A stretch of DNA of 64,000 bases from Burkholderiales bacterium RIFCSPLOWO2_02_FULL_57_36 (GCA_001770855.1 MESE01000001.1:62001-126000), one strand, 5' to 3'; shown: positions 53,771-62,850, counted from the stretch's first letter. A program made the numbers and translations. Notes: generated by a model not told the origin, from the letters alone.

Positions 53771-54784
53771 ATGGCATCTCAGAAAAAAATCGATTGGCCG
53801 ATTATCGCGTCATACATTCTCGCTGCACTCGCACTGCTTGTCGTACTGGGGAAAGGCTTGCTTGCCGCGCTTTTTTCCGGCTTGCTGGTGTATTCCCTGG
53901 TTCATATGCTGGCGCCGCTGCTGGGCAAAAAAATCAACGGTCAGCGCGCGAAAATGGTCGCGATTGCATTGCTCAGTGCGTTGATCGTCATGCTGTTGTC
54001 AGCAGCAATCTGGGGAACGATCACTTTTTTGAAAAGTGATGCCGGCAGCTTTCCGGTGTTGTTGAAAAAATTGGCATCCATTATCGACGCGTCTCGCGGA
54101 CAGATTCCGGAGTGGCTCAGAAATCGCCTGCCGGCGAGTGCCGAAGCACTCGGGGAAATGATAATTGCGTGGCTGAACGCGCATGCGGTCGAGGCGAAAA
54201 CCATCGGGCAGAAGGCCGGTCGGACCATTGCCCATCTTTTGATCGGGATGGTGATCGGTGCAATGGCGGCGCTGTACGATACGACCACCATCCACAATTA
54301 CCGGCCGTTGGCCGCTGCGCTGCATGAGCGCGTCGTTAACCTGAATCTTGCTTTCCGGCGGATCGTCTTTGCGCAGGTTCGCATCGCCGCAATCAATGCC
54401 GTATTTACAGCGATCTTTCTATTGGTCGTGCTGCCTCTGGCCGGCGTTGAACTGCCATTGCAGAAGACCATGATCGCCATCACGTTTGTTGCCGGATTGC
54501 TGCCGGTGATCGGCAATCTCATTTCCAACACCGTGATTGTGATCGTCGGCCTGTCGCATTCCTTGCAGACGGCGGTTGCCGCATTGACATTCCTGGTGCT
54601 GATTCACAAACTCGAATATTTCCTGAATGCGAAAATCATCGGATCGCATATCGATGCGCGCGCGTGGGAGTTGTTGGCGGCGATGCTGGTAATGGAAGCA
54701 ATTTTTGGCTTGCCCGGTATCGTTGCGGCACCGGTACTTTACGCGTATGTCAAAAAAGAGCTATCGGATCGCGCACTGGTGTGA
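53771..54784 (+). CDS. AI-2E family (PerM/YdiK-type) permease
   Basis: A 337-residue membrane protein with about seven helices. The pattern is that of the AI-2E transporter family: a pair of N-terminal helices (IIASYILAALALLVVLGK, LLAALFSGLLVYSLVHML), a middle soluble domain (PEWLRNRLPASAEALGEMI), and the conserved C-terminal core FVAGLLPVIGNLISNTVIVI, ALTFLVLIHKLEYFLNAKII and AMLVMEAIFGLPGIVAAPVL. Only a few members are shown to export autoinducer-2; others handle Na+/H+ or unknown solutes, so the substrate here is open. It stands alone, and the following gene on the other strand is unrelated. Confidence 0.9.
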   Translation: MASQKKIDWPIIASYILAALALLVVLGKGLLAALFSGLLVYSLVHMLAPLLGKKINGQRAKMVAIALLSALIVMLLSAAIWGTITFLKSDAGSFPVLLKKLASIIDASRGQIPEWLRNRLPASAEALGEMIIAWLNAHAVEAKTIGQKAGRTIAHLLIGMVIGAMAALYDTTTIHNYRPLAAALHERVVNLNLAFRRIVFAQVRIAAINAVFTAIFLLVVLPLAGVELPLQKTMIAITFVAGLLPVIGNLISNTVIVIVGLSHSLQTAVAALTFLVLIHKLEYFLNAKIIGSHIDARAWELLAAMLVMEAIFGLPGIVAAPVLYAYVKKELSDRALV

Positions 54785-54861
54785 CACGCAAGCCCAAGGC
54801 GGTCTGGCACTTGGTCCACTTCATTTGGCTGTGTTGACCACCTCGGGGGAACGCTTTTCCT

Positions 54862-55113
54862 TTACCCGTTGCGGTCGATGCCCGCCAGGTTTTTTACGCT
54901 GGTAATCGCATAGCCCTTGGCATTGATTTGCTGTAACGGATCGTCGATCGAAAACTCGGCAAGCCTGCCATTGTTTTCGTCAAAGTCGATGCTGCGTTCG
55001 GCTGCCTCCCAATCGATATTGGTTGCTTCTTGCGGAATTTCCTTTCCTTCGGGAACAGCAAGATAAGAATATTGACCGCCATTTTCAGGCCTTTTGTAAA
55101 TATCCAGTCTCAT
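54862..55113 (-). CDS. Small conserved Burkholderiales protein (DUF6139-like), 83 residues
   Basis: The product begins MRLDIYKRPENGGQYSYLAV, then PEGKEIPQEATNIDWEAAER, SIDFDENNGRLAEFSID and QQINAKGYAITSVKNLAG. This matches my memory of a small domain of unknown function widespread in Burkholderiales (DUF6139). AAGGAT is correctly placed before ATG 55113, so this start is better than the one 30 bp upstream. The protein is acidic, without signal or membrane helix, and ends near GIDRNG. The TerC gene follows upstream on the same strand, about 140 bp away. No function is known. Confidence 0.72.
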   Translation of the reverse strand: MRLDIYKRPENGGQYSYLAVPEGKEIPQEATNIDWEAAERSIDFDENNGRLAEFSIDDPLQQINAKGYAITSVKNLAGIDRNG

Positions 55114-55250
55114 GGTTTTATCCTTGGCAATAATGGTATTCAATTTTGACTGTCTGTGCCGGCAAAGGTTGCGGACCGCAAAACAGGGGCGATTTCATCG
55201 TCGCAATGCCCCGGGAAAATTGTTTCGCAATTCTTCCATGCCGCCGCATG

Positions 55251-56018
55251 TCAATGTTCCTTAACCGATTCTTCCACGGGTGAATAAGCAGCACGAAGAT
55301 GCACGGGCTGGGCGGCGCGTTTTCGCATTTTTATATTCAGCATTTCAACTATGACCGAAAAAGCCATTGCACTATAGACATATCCTTTCGGCACGTGATG
55401 GCCGAAGCCCTCGGCGATCAGGACAACACCGACAACGACCAAAAAGGACAGGGCAAGCATCTTGATTGTCGGGTGCGCGGAAACAAAGCGGCCGATCGGC
55501 CCGGCAAACAGCATCATCATTCCGACTGAAGCAATCACCGCGGCAATCATCACCGAGACCTGTTCCACCATGCCGACCGCAGTGATGATCGAATCGAGCG
55601 AAAACACGATATCGATCAGCATGATCTGCACGATGATGGCGGCAAAGGTGGCTTTGACCGCACCCGTTTCATGTCCCTCTTCACCTTCAAGAGATTGATG
55701 AATTTCCCCAACGCTCTTCCAGAGCAGGAACAATCCTCCGGCAATCAATACCAGGTCGCGCCCGGAAACTTCGCGCTGGAATACGGAAAACAACGGTGCG
55801 GTAAGTCCGACAATCCAGGCCAGGACAAGCAGCAATCCGATACGCATGAACATTGCCCCGAACAAGCCGATTTTCCGTGCGAATTCTCTTTGATGCTGCG
55901 GCAGCCTGTCGACCAGGATCGAGATGAAAATAATGTTGTCGATGCCAAGCACAAGTTCGAGTGCGGTAAGAGTGGCGAACGCGACCCAGACTTGCGGATC
56001 TGTCAGTAATTCAAGCAC
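55251..56018 (-). CDS. TerC family membrane protein
   Basis: A 255-residue protein with about seven helices. The first conserved acidic helix is TALELVLGIDNIIFISILVD, and the second half repeats the theme in IVQIMLIDIVFSLDSIITAV; these Asp/Glu residues are typical of TerC/Alx proteins, linked to manganese efflux or metal homeostasis. Other segments: FGAMFMRIGLLLVLAWIVGL, DLVLIAGGLFLLWKSVGEIH, LALSFLVVVGVVLIAEGFGH. The C-terminal tail is basic, then acidic (YSPVEESVKEH). A 16-bp perfect inverted repeat lies 48-85 bp upstream of the start and may regulate it. It is not obviously a yybP-ykoY riboswitch. Confidence 0.93.
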   Translation of the reverse strand: MLELLTDPQVWVAFATLTALELVLGIDNIIFISILVDRLPQHQREFARKIGLFGAMFMRIGLLLVLAWIVGLTAPLFSVFQREVSGRDLVLIAGGLFLLWKSVGEIHQSLEGEEGHETGAVKATFAAIIVQIMLIDIVFSLDSIITAVGMVEQVSVMIAAVIASVGMMMLFAGPIGRFVSAHPTIKMLALSFLVVVGVVLIAEGFGHHVPKGYVYSAMAFSVIVEMLNIKMRKRAAQPVHLRAAYSPVEESVKEH

Positions 56019-56065
56019 GGAAAATTTTCCTCGTTGTTATTGGTCTCGGGAGACTGCGCGAGGTA

Positions 56066-56103
56066 CCTCTGAACCCATGCTACCCATAGCATGGGTTCAG
56101 AGG
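56066..56103. repeat. Perfect 16-bp inverted repeat in the leader of the TerC gene
   Basis: CCTCTGAACCCATGCT (56066-56081) and AGCATGGGTTCAGAGG (56088-56103) with the loop ACCCAT. It is in the 5' region of the TerC gene (start 56018, minus strand) and 127 bp from the stop of the Bax-inhibitor gene. No T-run follows in either direction, so a plain terminator is unlikely. It may fold as a very stable RNA hairpin or bind a dimeric regulator. Confidence 0.75.
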
Positions 56104-56229
56104 GAAGGCCTCGGATTGTAAAGATCGGTAAAGATCGAAATGTGATTGCAAAAAACTCCAGGGTGGCGTATTGCTGCAGACGGCACCCTGAAGAAGATCA
56201 ATGCCGGTACGTTATGATTCGCGGCTGCC

Positions 56230-56919
56230 TTATTCTCTGCCGGCAAAACCCAGCAAATGCAGCAGGCTGGTGAACAAATTGAAGATCGACACGAACAACG
56301 TTACCGTCGCCATCACATAGTTGGTTTCGCCGCCATGCACGATATTGCTGGTTTCATAGAGAATCAGCCCCGACATCAGCAGCACGAATGCGGCCGATAC
56401 GGTCAATGAAAGTGCCGGGATGTTCAGGAAAATCGCTGCTAGGCCGGCCAGAAAAGCGACCAGAATGCCGATCATCAGGAATCCGCCCATGAATGACAGA
56501 TCGCGTTTGCTTATAAGCACATAAGCTGACAACCCCATGAAAATTGCAGCTGTGCCGCCTAGCGCGGTCATCACTATTTGCGTGCCGTTGGGCATGTTCA
56601 GATATTGGCTGATAATCGGTCCCAGGGTATAACCCATGAAGCCGGTTAGTGCAAAAACCAACGCAACACCCACGCCCCGGTCACGATATTTCGTGACAAG
56701 AAACAGCAAGCCGAAATAGCCTACCAGCGTGATGATGATGCCGGGATGCGGCAAGCCGAGTGCCGCCGACGTACCCGCGGTCAGTGCCGCAAAGCCGAGG
56801 CATAACGACAGCAACATATAAGTATTGCGCAGAACGCGATGCGCCGCGCTATCCATAACGGTAGTGGCGGAGAGGGTGCGGAGCGGGTTGCTGCGCGTGG
56901 TTTGGTAACGATCGTTCAT
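56230..56919 (-). CDS. Bax inhibitor-1 / YccA family membrane protein
   Basis: A 229-residue seven-helix protein. Sections typical of the family are YMLLSLCLGFAALTAGTSAA, GIIITLVGYFGLLFLVTKYR, ALVFALTGFMGYTLGPIISQ, VMTALGGTAAIFMGLSAYVL, FLMIGILVAFLAGLAAIFLN, and the C-terminal conserved LILYETSNIVHGGETNY with the following LFVSIFNLFTSLLHLLG. YccA interacts with FtsH in E. coli, and BsYetJ is a pH-sensitive Ca2+ leak channel; the two Asp of that channel type are not obvious here. I moved the start to ATG 56919, which has AAGGATTC upstream. It is divergent from the NhaR-like gene. Confidence 0.9.
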   Translation of the reverse strand: MNDRYQTTRSNPLRTLSATTVMDSAAHRVLRNTYMLLSLCLGFAALTAGTSAALGLPHPGIIITLVGYFGLLFLVTKYRDRGVGVALVFALTGFMGYTLGPIISQYLNMPNGTQIVMTALGGTAAIFMGLSAYVLISKRDLSFMGGFLMIGILVAFLAGLAAIFLNIPALSLTVSAAFVLLMSGLILYETSNIVHGGETNYVMATVTLFVSIFNLFTSLLHLLGFAGRE

Positions 56920-57092
56920 GGCTGAATCCTTATAAAATGAAAACGGTTCTGGACGAAACTGCTTCATGAGATTAGGCAGATACCGAGTGCATCGGCGCTT
57001 CCTGCCGGTGCAAGAAACAAAAACATCATAGTGAAATTTAAATGCGATAAAAAGCGAAGATAATAGAACGGTTTATTCGGAAAAAGCGAACA

Positions 57093-58013
57093 ATGAAAAC
57101 CACAGGCTTGAACTTTCGGCATCTCTATTATTTCTGGGTGGTAGCCAAGGAGGGAAGCATAACCCGTGCCGCGGAACGACTGGACGTTGCAATCCAAACG
57201 ATCAGCGCGCAACTTGGGCTGCTTGAGCGGTCGATCGGCAAATCGCTGCTTGCGCCGCAAGGCCGGCGTCTGGTGTTGACCGAAGCGGGACGGATTGCGC
57301 TCGGCTATGCGGATCAAATATTTTTACTCGGCGAGCAAATGCAGGAAGCCCTCATGTCGTCTGATATCGATCGCGCAATGCGATTGACGGTCGGCATATC
57401 CGATTCGGTGCCCAAGCTGATTTCGTCACGGTTGCTGGAGGCTACATTGTCGTTGCCGGAGCCGGTCAAACTGGTTTGCTATGAAGACAATTTTGAATCG
57501 CTCTTGGGGGACTTGTCGGTACACAAGCTTGACGTCGTATTAACAGACCGACCAGTGCCGTCGGGAACTACGTTGCGCGTGTTCAGTCATTTGCTGGGGG
57601 AAAGCGAAGTGATGCTGTTCGGCGTGCCGGAACTTGCAAGGAAATACCGCACGAAGTTCCCGTCAAGTTTGAATGGCGCGCCGCTGTTGCTGCCGACACG
57701 AAACAATGCAGTGCGCGGACGCATTGACCACTGGCTCGAAACACATGAAGTGCGACCGAACGTGGTCGGGGAGTTTGATGACAATGCCTTGCTGAATACC
57801 TTCGGACGCAGCGGCCTGGGACTTTTCCCCGCATCGTCAGCTCTGGTTGCCGATGTCGAGAAACAGTTTGGCGCGATACCGGTAGGAGAGCTTGCACAGG
57901 TTCGCGAACAATTTTATGCGATTTCGAACGAACGCAAGATCAAGCACCCTGCGGTCGAAGCGATCCTGTCAGCAATTCACGGCAAGGTATTTGCGGCCCA
58001 CAGACGCAGCTGA
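57093..58013 (+). CDS. nhaR: NhaR-like LysR family transcriptional regulator
   Basis: A 306-residue LysR regulator. The N-terminal winged helix opens LNFRHLYYFWVVAKEGSITR, very close to the E. coli NhaR opening (HLYYFWHVYKEGSV), followed by AAERLDVAIQTISAQLGLLE. The effector half includes LVCYEDNFESLLGDLSVHKL, DVVLTDRPVPSGTT and FGRSGLGLFPAS, also as in NhaR. NhaR activates nhaA (Na+/H+ antiporter) in response to Na+, and in E. coli also pgaABCD. No nhaA lies next to it here, so it may act elsewhere on the chromosome or on the divergent Bax-inhibitor gene. Converges with the PGPGW gene after 22 bp. Confidence 0.88.
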   Translation: MKTTGLNFRHLYYFWVVAKEGSITRAAERLDVAIQTISAQLGLLERSIGKSLLAPQGRRLVLTEAGRIALGYADQIFLLGEQMQEALMSSDIDRAMRLTVGISDSVPKLISSRLLEATLSLPEPVKLVCYEDNFESLLGDLSVHKLDVVLTDRPVPSGTTLRVFSHLLGESEVMLFGVPELARKYRTKFPSSLNGAPLLLPTRNNAVRGRIDHWLETHEVRPNVVGEFDDNALLNTFGRSGLGLFPASSALVADVEKQFGAIPVGELAQVREQFYAISNERKIKHPAVEAILSAIHGKVFAAHRRS

Positions 58014-58035
58014 TGCGCGAGACGGGCATGCCGGT

Positions 58036-58446
58036 TCAATCACCGAGAACCAAAGGCGCGTGGCCGGCGCGACGGCGTATCCAGTTCATCGATTGCAGTA
58101 CCGGAGGACGCGCGACGATCCACCTTGCGATCCGGTATTTCCCTGGCAGGTCCAACAGCATAATGCCGACAAGAATGGTGAGCAGTCCCTGGCCCGGCAA
58201 TACCAGCATCAGGGCGCCGAGCAAGACCAGAATGGCGCCAAGCAGGTTCCTGCCGATTGCGAAGATTGCCTTGACCATGCCGAGATCGCGCAATTGCTTG
58301 CGCGCATGTTTTTTTTCTACAAAATAATCGGACGGGATTTTGATCACCCACAGCGGGCCTCCGATCATGGCTGCGGCAAATGTAACAACAGAGGTAGCAA
58401 CCATCCACCCTAAGACTATTTCGTTGGCGCGAATCCATTCGAACAT
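58036..58446 (-). CDS. PGPGW-type small membrane protein
   Basis: A 136-residue protein. A first hydrophobic helix (IVLGWMVATSVVTFAAAMIG) is followed by a cytoplasmic basic segment (SDYFVEKKHARKQLRDLGM), then a hydrophobic pair with a short conserved loop, LVLLGALMLVLPGQGLLTIL and VGIMLLDLPGKYRIARWIVA. The LPGQG and DLPGK segments are the hallmark of the PGPGW family. The role is unknown. It begins 2 bp after the stop of the GFA gene (CAC TAA AT ATG), so the two are co-transcribed. A start seven codons earlier at 58467 would overlap the GFA gene. Confidence 0.8.
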   Translation of the reverse strand: MFEWIRANEIVLGWMVATSVVTFAAAMIGGPLWVIKIPSDYFVEKKHARKQLRDLGMVKAIFAIGRNLLGAILVLLGALMLVLPGQGLLTILVGIMLLDLPGKYRIARWIVARPPVLQSMNWIRRRAGHAPLVLGD

Positions 58447-58448
58447 AT

Positions 58449-58847
58449 TTAGTGTCCAGGCTGCCATTCAGGGAAAGATGGAATTTGATATCCGTTTTCA
58501 AGCCAGGGAACTTCATGCGATTGCCAGATCCGACAAACGGGTTTTCCCCCGGGATCGTCGTCAAGCGTGGCCACCCGCAAAATCAGATTCGGCTGGCCGA
58601 TGCGCTCCGCGACAAGATGCGAGCCGCAGGTGCCGCAGAAATAGCGGCGCTTGCCTGGGGATGATTCATAGTATTTGAGGTTTTCCTGCCCCTTGCTCCA
58701 TCGAAAGTGATCACGATTGACCGCCGCCGAGCTATTGAATGCGGCCGCGTGCGCTTTCCTGCAGGTGCGACACGCACAATGTGCAATCGGCGAATCGAGT
58801 TGAATGATTTCATACTCCACAGTCCCGCAAAGACAGCTTCCTTTCAT
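58449..58847 (-). CDS. GFA family protein (glutathione-dependent formaldehyde-activating fold, zinc-binding)
   Basis: A 132-residue protein with the zinc-binding Cys pattern of the GFA fold: two Cys at the start (MKGSCLCGTVEYE), then HCACRTCRKAHAAAFNSS and FCGTCGSHLVAER. The segments VNRDHFRWSKGQENLKYYES and DPGGKPVCRIWQSHEVPWLE complete the domain. The type enzyme joins glutathione with formaldehyde; most family members, this one included, are of unknown substrate. Start is ATG 58847 with GGAG upstream. It is transcribed together with the PGPGW gene that follows. Confidence 0.9.
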   Translation of the reverse strand: MKGSCLCGTVEYEIIQLDSPIAHCACRTCRKAHAAAFNSSAAVNRDHFRWSKGQENLKYYESSPGKRRYFCGTCGSHLVAERIGQPNLILRVATLDDDPGGKPVCRIWQSHEVPWLENGYQIPSFPEWQPGH

Positions 58848-59052
58848 ATGGATCTCCAGGCAATAAAGTTTTTTTGACAACATCCGATAATGCCCTATTT
58901 TTCCGCTACTTTTGAGCGGTATGGAAATTTGCGAACGGAAGTCGGTTTGACCGGGCACAAGCATGGTTCACGATATCCCATATTTATGGCATGTGCGGAT
59001 AGATGAATCGGTAGTCTAATCACTCCTTAATGATTGTTTGGAAGTGACTGAA

Positions 59053-59358
59053 ATGCTTATCGCAATCGATCACAGAGCCGGACCTCTGACAAAATCCGAT
59101 CTCAAGTACCGCTATTCGGAATCTATCGAAGCGGACAATCCACTGCAACTGGAAGAGCCGGATCCTTCACGTTTAAATCGGCAGGATTGGTATGAAGTGC
59201 TCTACTTCGTCAACATGTTTGCCAACCGTTACGGCAAAGGTTCTACAGGCGTAGCCAGGCATGCCGAGAAATTGTTGCATGAACATGTTCCGCCAGAACT
59301 CCATAGTTATAGTCAGATCAAGCAATGGTTGCTGGACCACTGGAAATTCCATAGCTGA
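59053..59358 (+). CDS. Small soluble protein of unknown function, 101 residues
   Basis: The product begins MLIAIDHRAGPLTKSDLKYR and continues EEPDPSRLNRQDWYEVLYFV and MFANRYGKGSTGVARHAEKL, ending in QIKQWLLDHWKFHS. ATG 59053 has GGAAGTG upstream; the in-frame TTG at 59038 is less likely. The protein is mixed alpha/beta without signal or membrane helix. No catalytic motif is visible and I do not recognise the family. It is isolated: the flanking genes are on the other strand or more than 200 bp away. Confidence 0.6.
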   Translation: MLIAIDHRAGPLTKSDLKYRYSESIEADNPLQLEEPDPSRLNRQDWYEVLYFVNMFANRYGKGSTGVARHAEKLLHEHVPPELHSYSQIKQWLLDHWKFHS

Positions 59359-59598
59359 TACTCATCAACTCATCAGTTCTTCATTGTTCCGGTTAAGTAA
59401 TTAAAGTCGCGCCCCCACTTTTTCCCGCATACCGATTCGACACATTTTCCGATCGGGTAAAGCGCGAACTTGCCCGAAAGCTTTTCCATACCTATACCTC
59501 GTTCGGCCATACCGGTAAATTTATGAACTTCAGATCAAGGAACTTAGGCTTTAACAGAGAGTTCTTATAAATCTGATATCAATTTTGGAGGGCTAGCG

Positions 59599-60642
59599 AT
59601 GATCAATACCGGAAATGACAATATCGCACGAATTAAACGGCCTGCCCGTCGGCGCGGTGTGGCGCTGGCGGCCATCAGTGTCTTGGCCGTGGCCGCTTTC
59701 GTCGTGCGCAGCAAGACGCGGCAGGCGGAGCGTGCCAATCCGCCGATCGGACAGTTCATCGAGGTCGATGGCATCCGCTTGCATTATCTTGAACGCGGAC
59801 AGGGGCAGGCGTTGGTGCTGTTGCATGGTAACGGCAGCATGATGGAAGATTTTGCATGCAGCGGCTTGCTTGATCGCGCCGCTGAAAATTATCGGGTCAT
59901 TATTTTTGATCGGCCCGGCTTCGGACACAGTGAGCGACCGCGCAACAAGATATGGACGCCGATTGCGCAAGCCCGGTTATTGCAACGCGCATTGCGGCAA
60001 CTCGAAGTTGAACAAGCGATCGTGGTCGGACATTCGTGGGGCACTCTGGTCGCACTGGCAATGGCACTCGAATTTCCATCTTATGTACGCAGTCTGGTGC
60101 TGCTGTCGGGATACTACTATCCGAGTTTGCGGCTCGACGCGGCACTGGTGGCGCCGCCGGCGATTCCCGTGATCGGCGATCTGCTGCGCTTCACCGTCTC
60201 ACCGCTGCTTGGACGAGCGATCTGGCCTGCCGCCGTCAGGAGAATTTTCAGCCCGGCCGCAGTGTCGCCGCGGTTTGCGGCGTTTCCGGTATGGATGGCG
60301 CTACGCCCGTCGCAGTTGCGGGCCGCCGCCGCCGAGAGTGCGATGATGGTTCCTTCCGCGATGGCGCTTTGCAACCGTTACCGTGAACTGACCATGCCGG
60401 TCGCGATTCTCGCTGGCGCCGAGGATCGCATCGCTGATGCACAACACAATTCAAAGCGCCTGCATGATGAGTTGCCGCAGAGCGACCTGCGTCTTACCGC
60501 AGGCGCCGGCCATATGCTCCATTACCTGGTGCCGGATGAGGTGATGGCCGCGATCGACGCCGTGGAAGAAGCGGCAGGTTTGCGTCAGATGCCGGCGCCG
60601 ACGCGGCATGCCGGCATGGGTCGCCAGCCAAGCATGCACTGA
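59599..60642 (+). CDS. Alpha/beta hydrolase with N-terminal membrane anchor
   Basis: A 347-residue hydrolase. A short basic N-terminus (ARIKRPARRRG) and a hydrophobic helix (VALAAISVLAVAAFVV) anchor the protein in the membrane. The catalytic domain has the oxyanion HG motif in LVLLHGNGSMMEDF, the nucleophile Ser in VVGHSWGTLVAL (GHSWG), the acid in LAGAEDRI and the catalytic His in TAGAGHMLHY. This is a peroxidase/epoxide-hydrolase/lipase-like member; the substrate is unknown. The start has a strong ribosome-binding site (TGGAGGG). It converges with the DUF2855 gene, only 36 bp apart. Confidence 0.88.
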   Translation: MINTGNDNIARIKRPARRRGVALAAISVLAVAAFVVRSKTRQAERANPPIGQFIEVDGIRLHYLERGQGQALVLLHGNGSMMEDFACSGLLDRAAENYRVIIFDRPGFGHSERPRNKIWTPIAQARLLQRALRQLEVEQAIVVGHSWGTLVALAMALEFPSYVRSLVLLSGYYYPSLRLDAALVAPPAIPVIGDLLRFTVSPLLGRAIWPAAVRRIFSPAAVSPRFAAFPVWMALRPSQLRAAAAESAMMVPSAMALCNRYRELTMPVAILAGAEDRIADAQHNSKRLHDELPQSDLRLTAGAGHMLHYLVPDEVMAAIDAVEEAAGLRQMPAPTRHAGMGRQPSMH

Positions 60643-60678
60643 CACATTCGATCGCCCTTGCCGGCTCGCTGCATCGGA

Positions 60679-61785
60679 TCAGTCGATGATCACCACATAA
60701 CCGTTAAACGGAGCGGTCCGGCCTGCGTGCAGATCGTCGATCAACTGCTGCGCCGCGGTAAAGCCGTGCGTTTCCTCCACCCGCATCCATGAGTTTTCGG
60801 GATCGCTTATACGCCGGATGAAGCGCAATTGCGCATCGTTGAAACGTTGATTGACCACGTCATGTCCCCAGTCCGCATTGCGCTTCTTGATTTGTACCGG
60901 TGCAAAATAAAATTTCGGCTCCGGCCCCGGCAAGTCAAGCTTGCGCAGAAAATCCGTGTTTTGGGCTGATCCGGCAAAGCAGTCATAAGTCAGCGATGAG
61001 CCGAAATGATGATGGACCTTCGATCGCAGTGCTTCGTCGCCGGAAAAATCGAGATACAAGGTCGGCCAGTCTTGCGCGAGCGACTCCAGCGCATCGTAAG
61101 TAACCGTTTCGTCATAGCAGCCGAGGCCTTCGACGAATTCACGATTGCGGCCGGAGGTCAATCCAAGCAGTTTGACATCGTATTTCCCATGCAGGCAGAA
61201 CGCGGTGCCGTAGGCGGTCTTGCTCGATGCACTTGAAACGAGTACCTGCTCGGCGCCGAAGAAATTATTATCCTGCAGAAAATCGGCGCCCATGAACGAG
61301 GTAATGAACAACGGGCGCACGATCAATTGATAATTCTCGTCCGCGCGCACGTAGGCAGCATCATTGCTGCAGCGCATATACTGGTTATAGGCGGAGGTCA
61401 GCGTCGCACGATGCTCTGATCCGTCGTAAAAGCCGCGCGGCGATACGCGCACGGCCTGCATCTTGATATGGCTCGCGATCGGAAAATAGCCGTAGAAGCG
61501 CTCGCCTGTCTCCACACCCGCTACGGTGGAAGCAACGACATCGGCAAAGCCCCATGCCGGCATGTGACCCCAGTCCGGGTCTTGCGTCGGAAAGAAGTCC
61601 CAGTACTGCATTGCATCGCCGAACGCAGCGTAGGTAATGTTGTTGGTGGTAAGGGCAACCCGATCAATTTTCAGCAATACCTCGCCATCGCCAAGCGGCA
61701 GCGGCTGCTCGATCGTGTCGACCCGGCTCTGATTCAGTGCATTTTTGCAAGTCAGCAGGCGTGTTACAGTGACTGAGTTGTTCAT
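60679..61785 (-). CDS. DUF2855 family protein (MDR-like)
   Basis: A 368-residue protein. The N-terminal part recalls the GroES-like domain of medium-chain dehydrogenases (LGDGEVLLKIDRVALTTNNI, TYAAFGDAMQYWDFFP), and the middle recalls a nucleotide-binding half (VLVSSASSKTAYGTAFCLHG, LLGLTSGRNREFVEGLG). This matches DUF2855, a family lacking a known activity. AGAGGATC precedes ATG 61785. It is divergent from the TetR gene with only 39 bp between the starts, the usual arrangement of a repressor and its target. The substrate is perhaps an unsaturated carbonyl or acyl compound. Confidence 0.85.
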   Translation of the reverse strand: MNNSVTVTRLLTCKNALNQSRVDTIEQPLPLGDGEVLLKIDRVALTTNNITYAAFGDAMQYWDFFPTQDPDWGHMPAWGFADVVASTVAGVETGERFYGYFPIASHIKMQAVRVSPRGFYDGSEHRATLTSAYNQYMRCSNDAAYVRADENYQLIVRPLFITSFMGADFLQDNNFFGAEQVLVSSASSKTAYGTAFCLHGKYDVKLLGLTSGRNREFVEGLGCYDETVTYDALESLAQDWPTLYLDFSGDEALRSKVHHHFGSSLTYDCFAGSAQNTDFLRKLDLPGPEPKFYFAPVQIKKRNADWGHDVVNQRFNDAQLRFIRRISDPENSWMRVEETHGFTAAQQLIDDLHAGRTAPFNGYVVIID

Positions 61786-61824
61786 GTGATCCTCTTTTCC
61801 GATTAATAAAGTCCGATAGATCCA

Positions 61825-62526
61825 ATGTACCAGCGCCGTTCACCTCCCGGGTTCGGAAAACCGTCCGCTAGCGATTCTTCAGTGCGGAAACCTCGCGGCA
61901 AGCCCGCCGGCAAGGCGGTCAACAAGCCATTGAAACGCCCGGCGCAGGCGCGCGCAAAATTTACGGTTCAGGCGATTTACGATGCATTTGTTCGGATTTG
62001 GCGCGACCGTGGATGGGCCGGCGTCACTACCCGCGCCATCGCGCTCGAGACGGGCATCTCGGTCGGTACCCTTTACGATTATTTCCCCAACAAGCACGCA
62101 TTACTGTCGGGGTATGTGCGGCATACCATGGATGTGTTGCTGGAGGCGATCGAGCAGCAGGTAATACAAGCCACGGGCTTGACGTGGCGAGAGCGCGTGC
62201 ATCGACTGGTGCGGCTGACGTGCGGCATCGATGTCGCCGAGCTTGCGTATTTCGATGCGGACATGCTGGCTCTTGAGACGCAGATCGCAGAACCCAAGCA
62301 CCATCGCCGCGTGTATGAAGAGATGTCGGCGAAGTGGCTCAGCGCGTTCGATGCATGCACCGATCTGCCATACAGGCCGGAGCCGGATACGGTGCGCGCG
62401 CTTTACCTGTCGATCTGGGGTGCTCGGCGCTATTATTGGTTGTTGGTCGATCCGCCGGACATCAGCGCGGGCAAATGGGCAGCCGAAATGGAGAAGTTGT
62501 GTTGTGCCGTGCTGGAAAAAAAATAG
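61825..62526 (+). CDS. TetR family transcriptional regulator
   Basis: A 233-residue regulator with a long basic N-terminal extension (VRKPRGKPAGKAVNKPLKRP) before the helix-turn-helix, which reads FVRIWRDRGWAGVTTRAIAL and ETGISVGTLYDYFPNKHALL. The ligand-binding half follows (YVRHTMDVLLEAIEQQV, VYEEMSAKWLSAFDACT). It is divergent from DUF2855. The 39-bp gap contains CCGAT twice, at about 61800 and 61814, which could be part of the operator. Most likely it represses itself and DUF2855 until an unknown effector binds. Confidence 0.85.
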   Translation: MYQRRSPPGFGKPSASDSSVRKPRGKPAGKAVNKPLKRPAQARAKFTVQAIYDAFVRIWRDRGWAGVTTRAIALETGISVGTLYDYFPNKHALLSGYVRHTMDVLLEAIEQQVIQATGLTWRERVHRLVRLTCGIDVAELAYFDADMLALETQIAEPKHHRRVYEEMSAKWLSAFDACTDLPYRPEPDTVRALYLSIWGARRYYWLLVDPPDISAGKWAAEMEKLCCAVLEKK

Positions 62527-62580
62527 CGCGAGCGGGCCGGCCGGAAAGCGCGCCGGCAACCCGCATTCAACGATTTCGAT

Positions 62581-62850
<270 letters not shown>

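Noticed and set aside
56019..56229. yybP-ykoY manganese riboswitch upstream of TerC
   Set aside because: The conserved GGGGAGTAG-type loop was not found; only a simple perfect hairpin is present.
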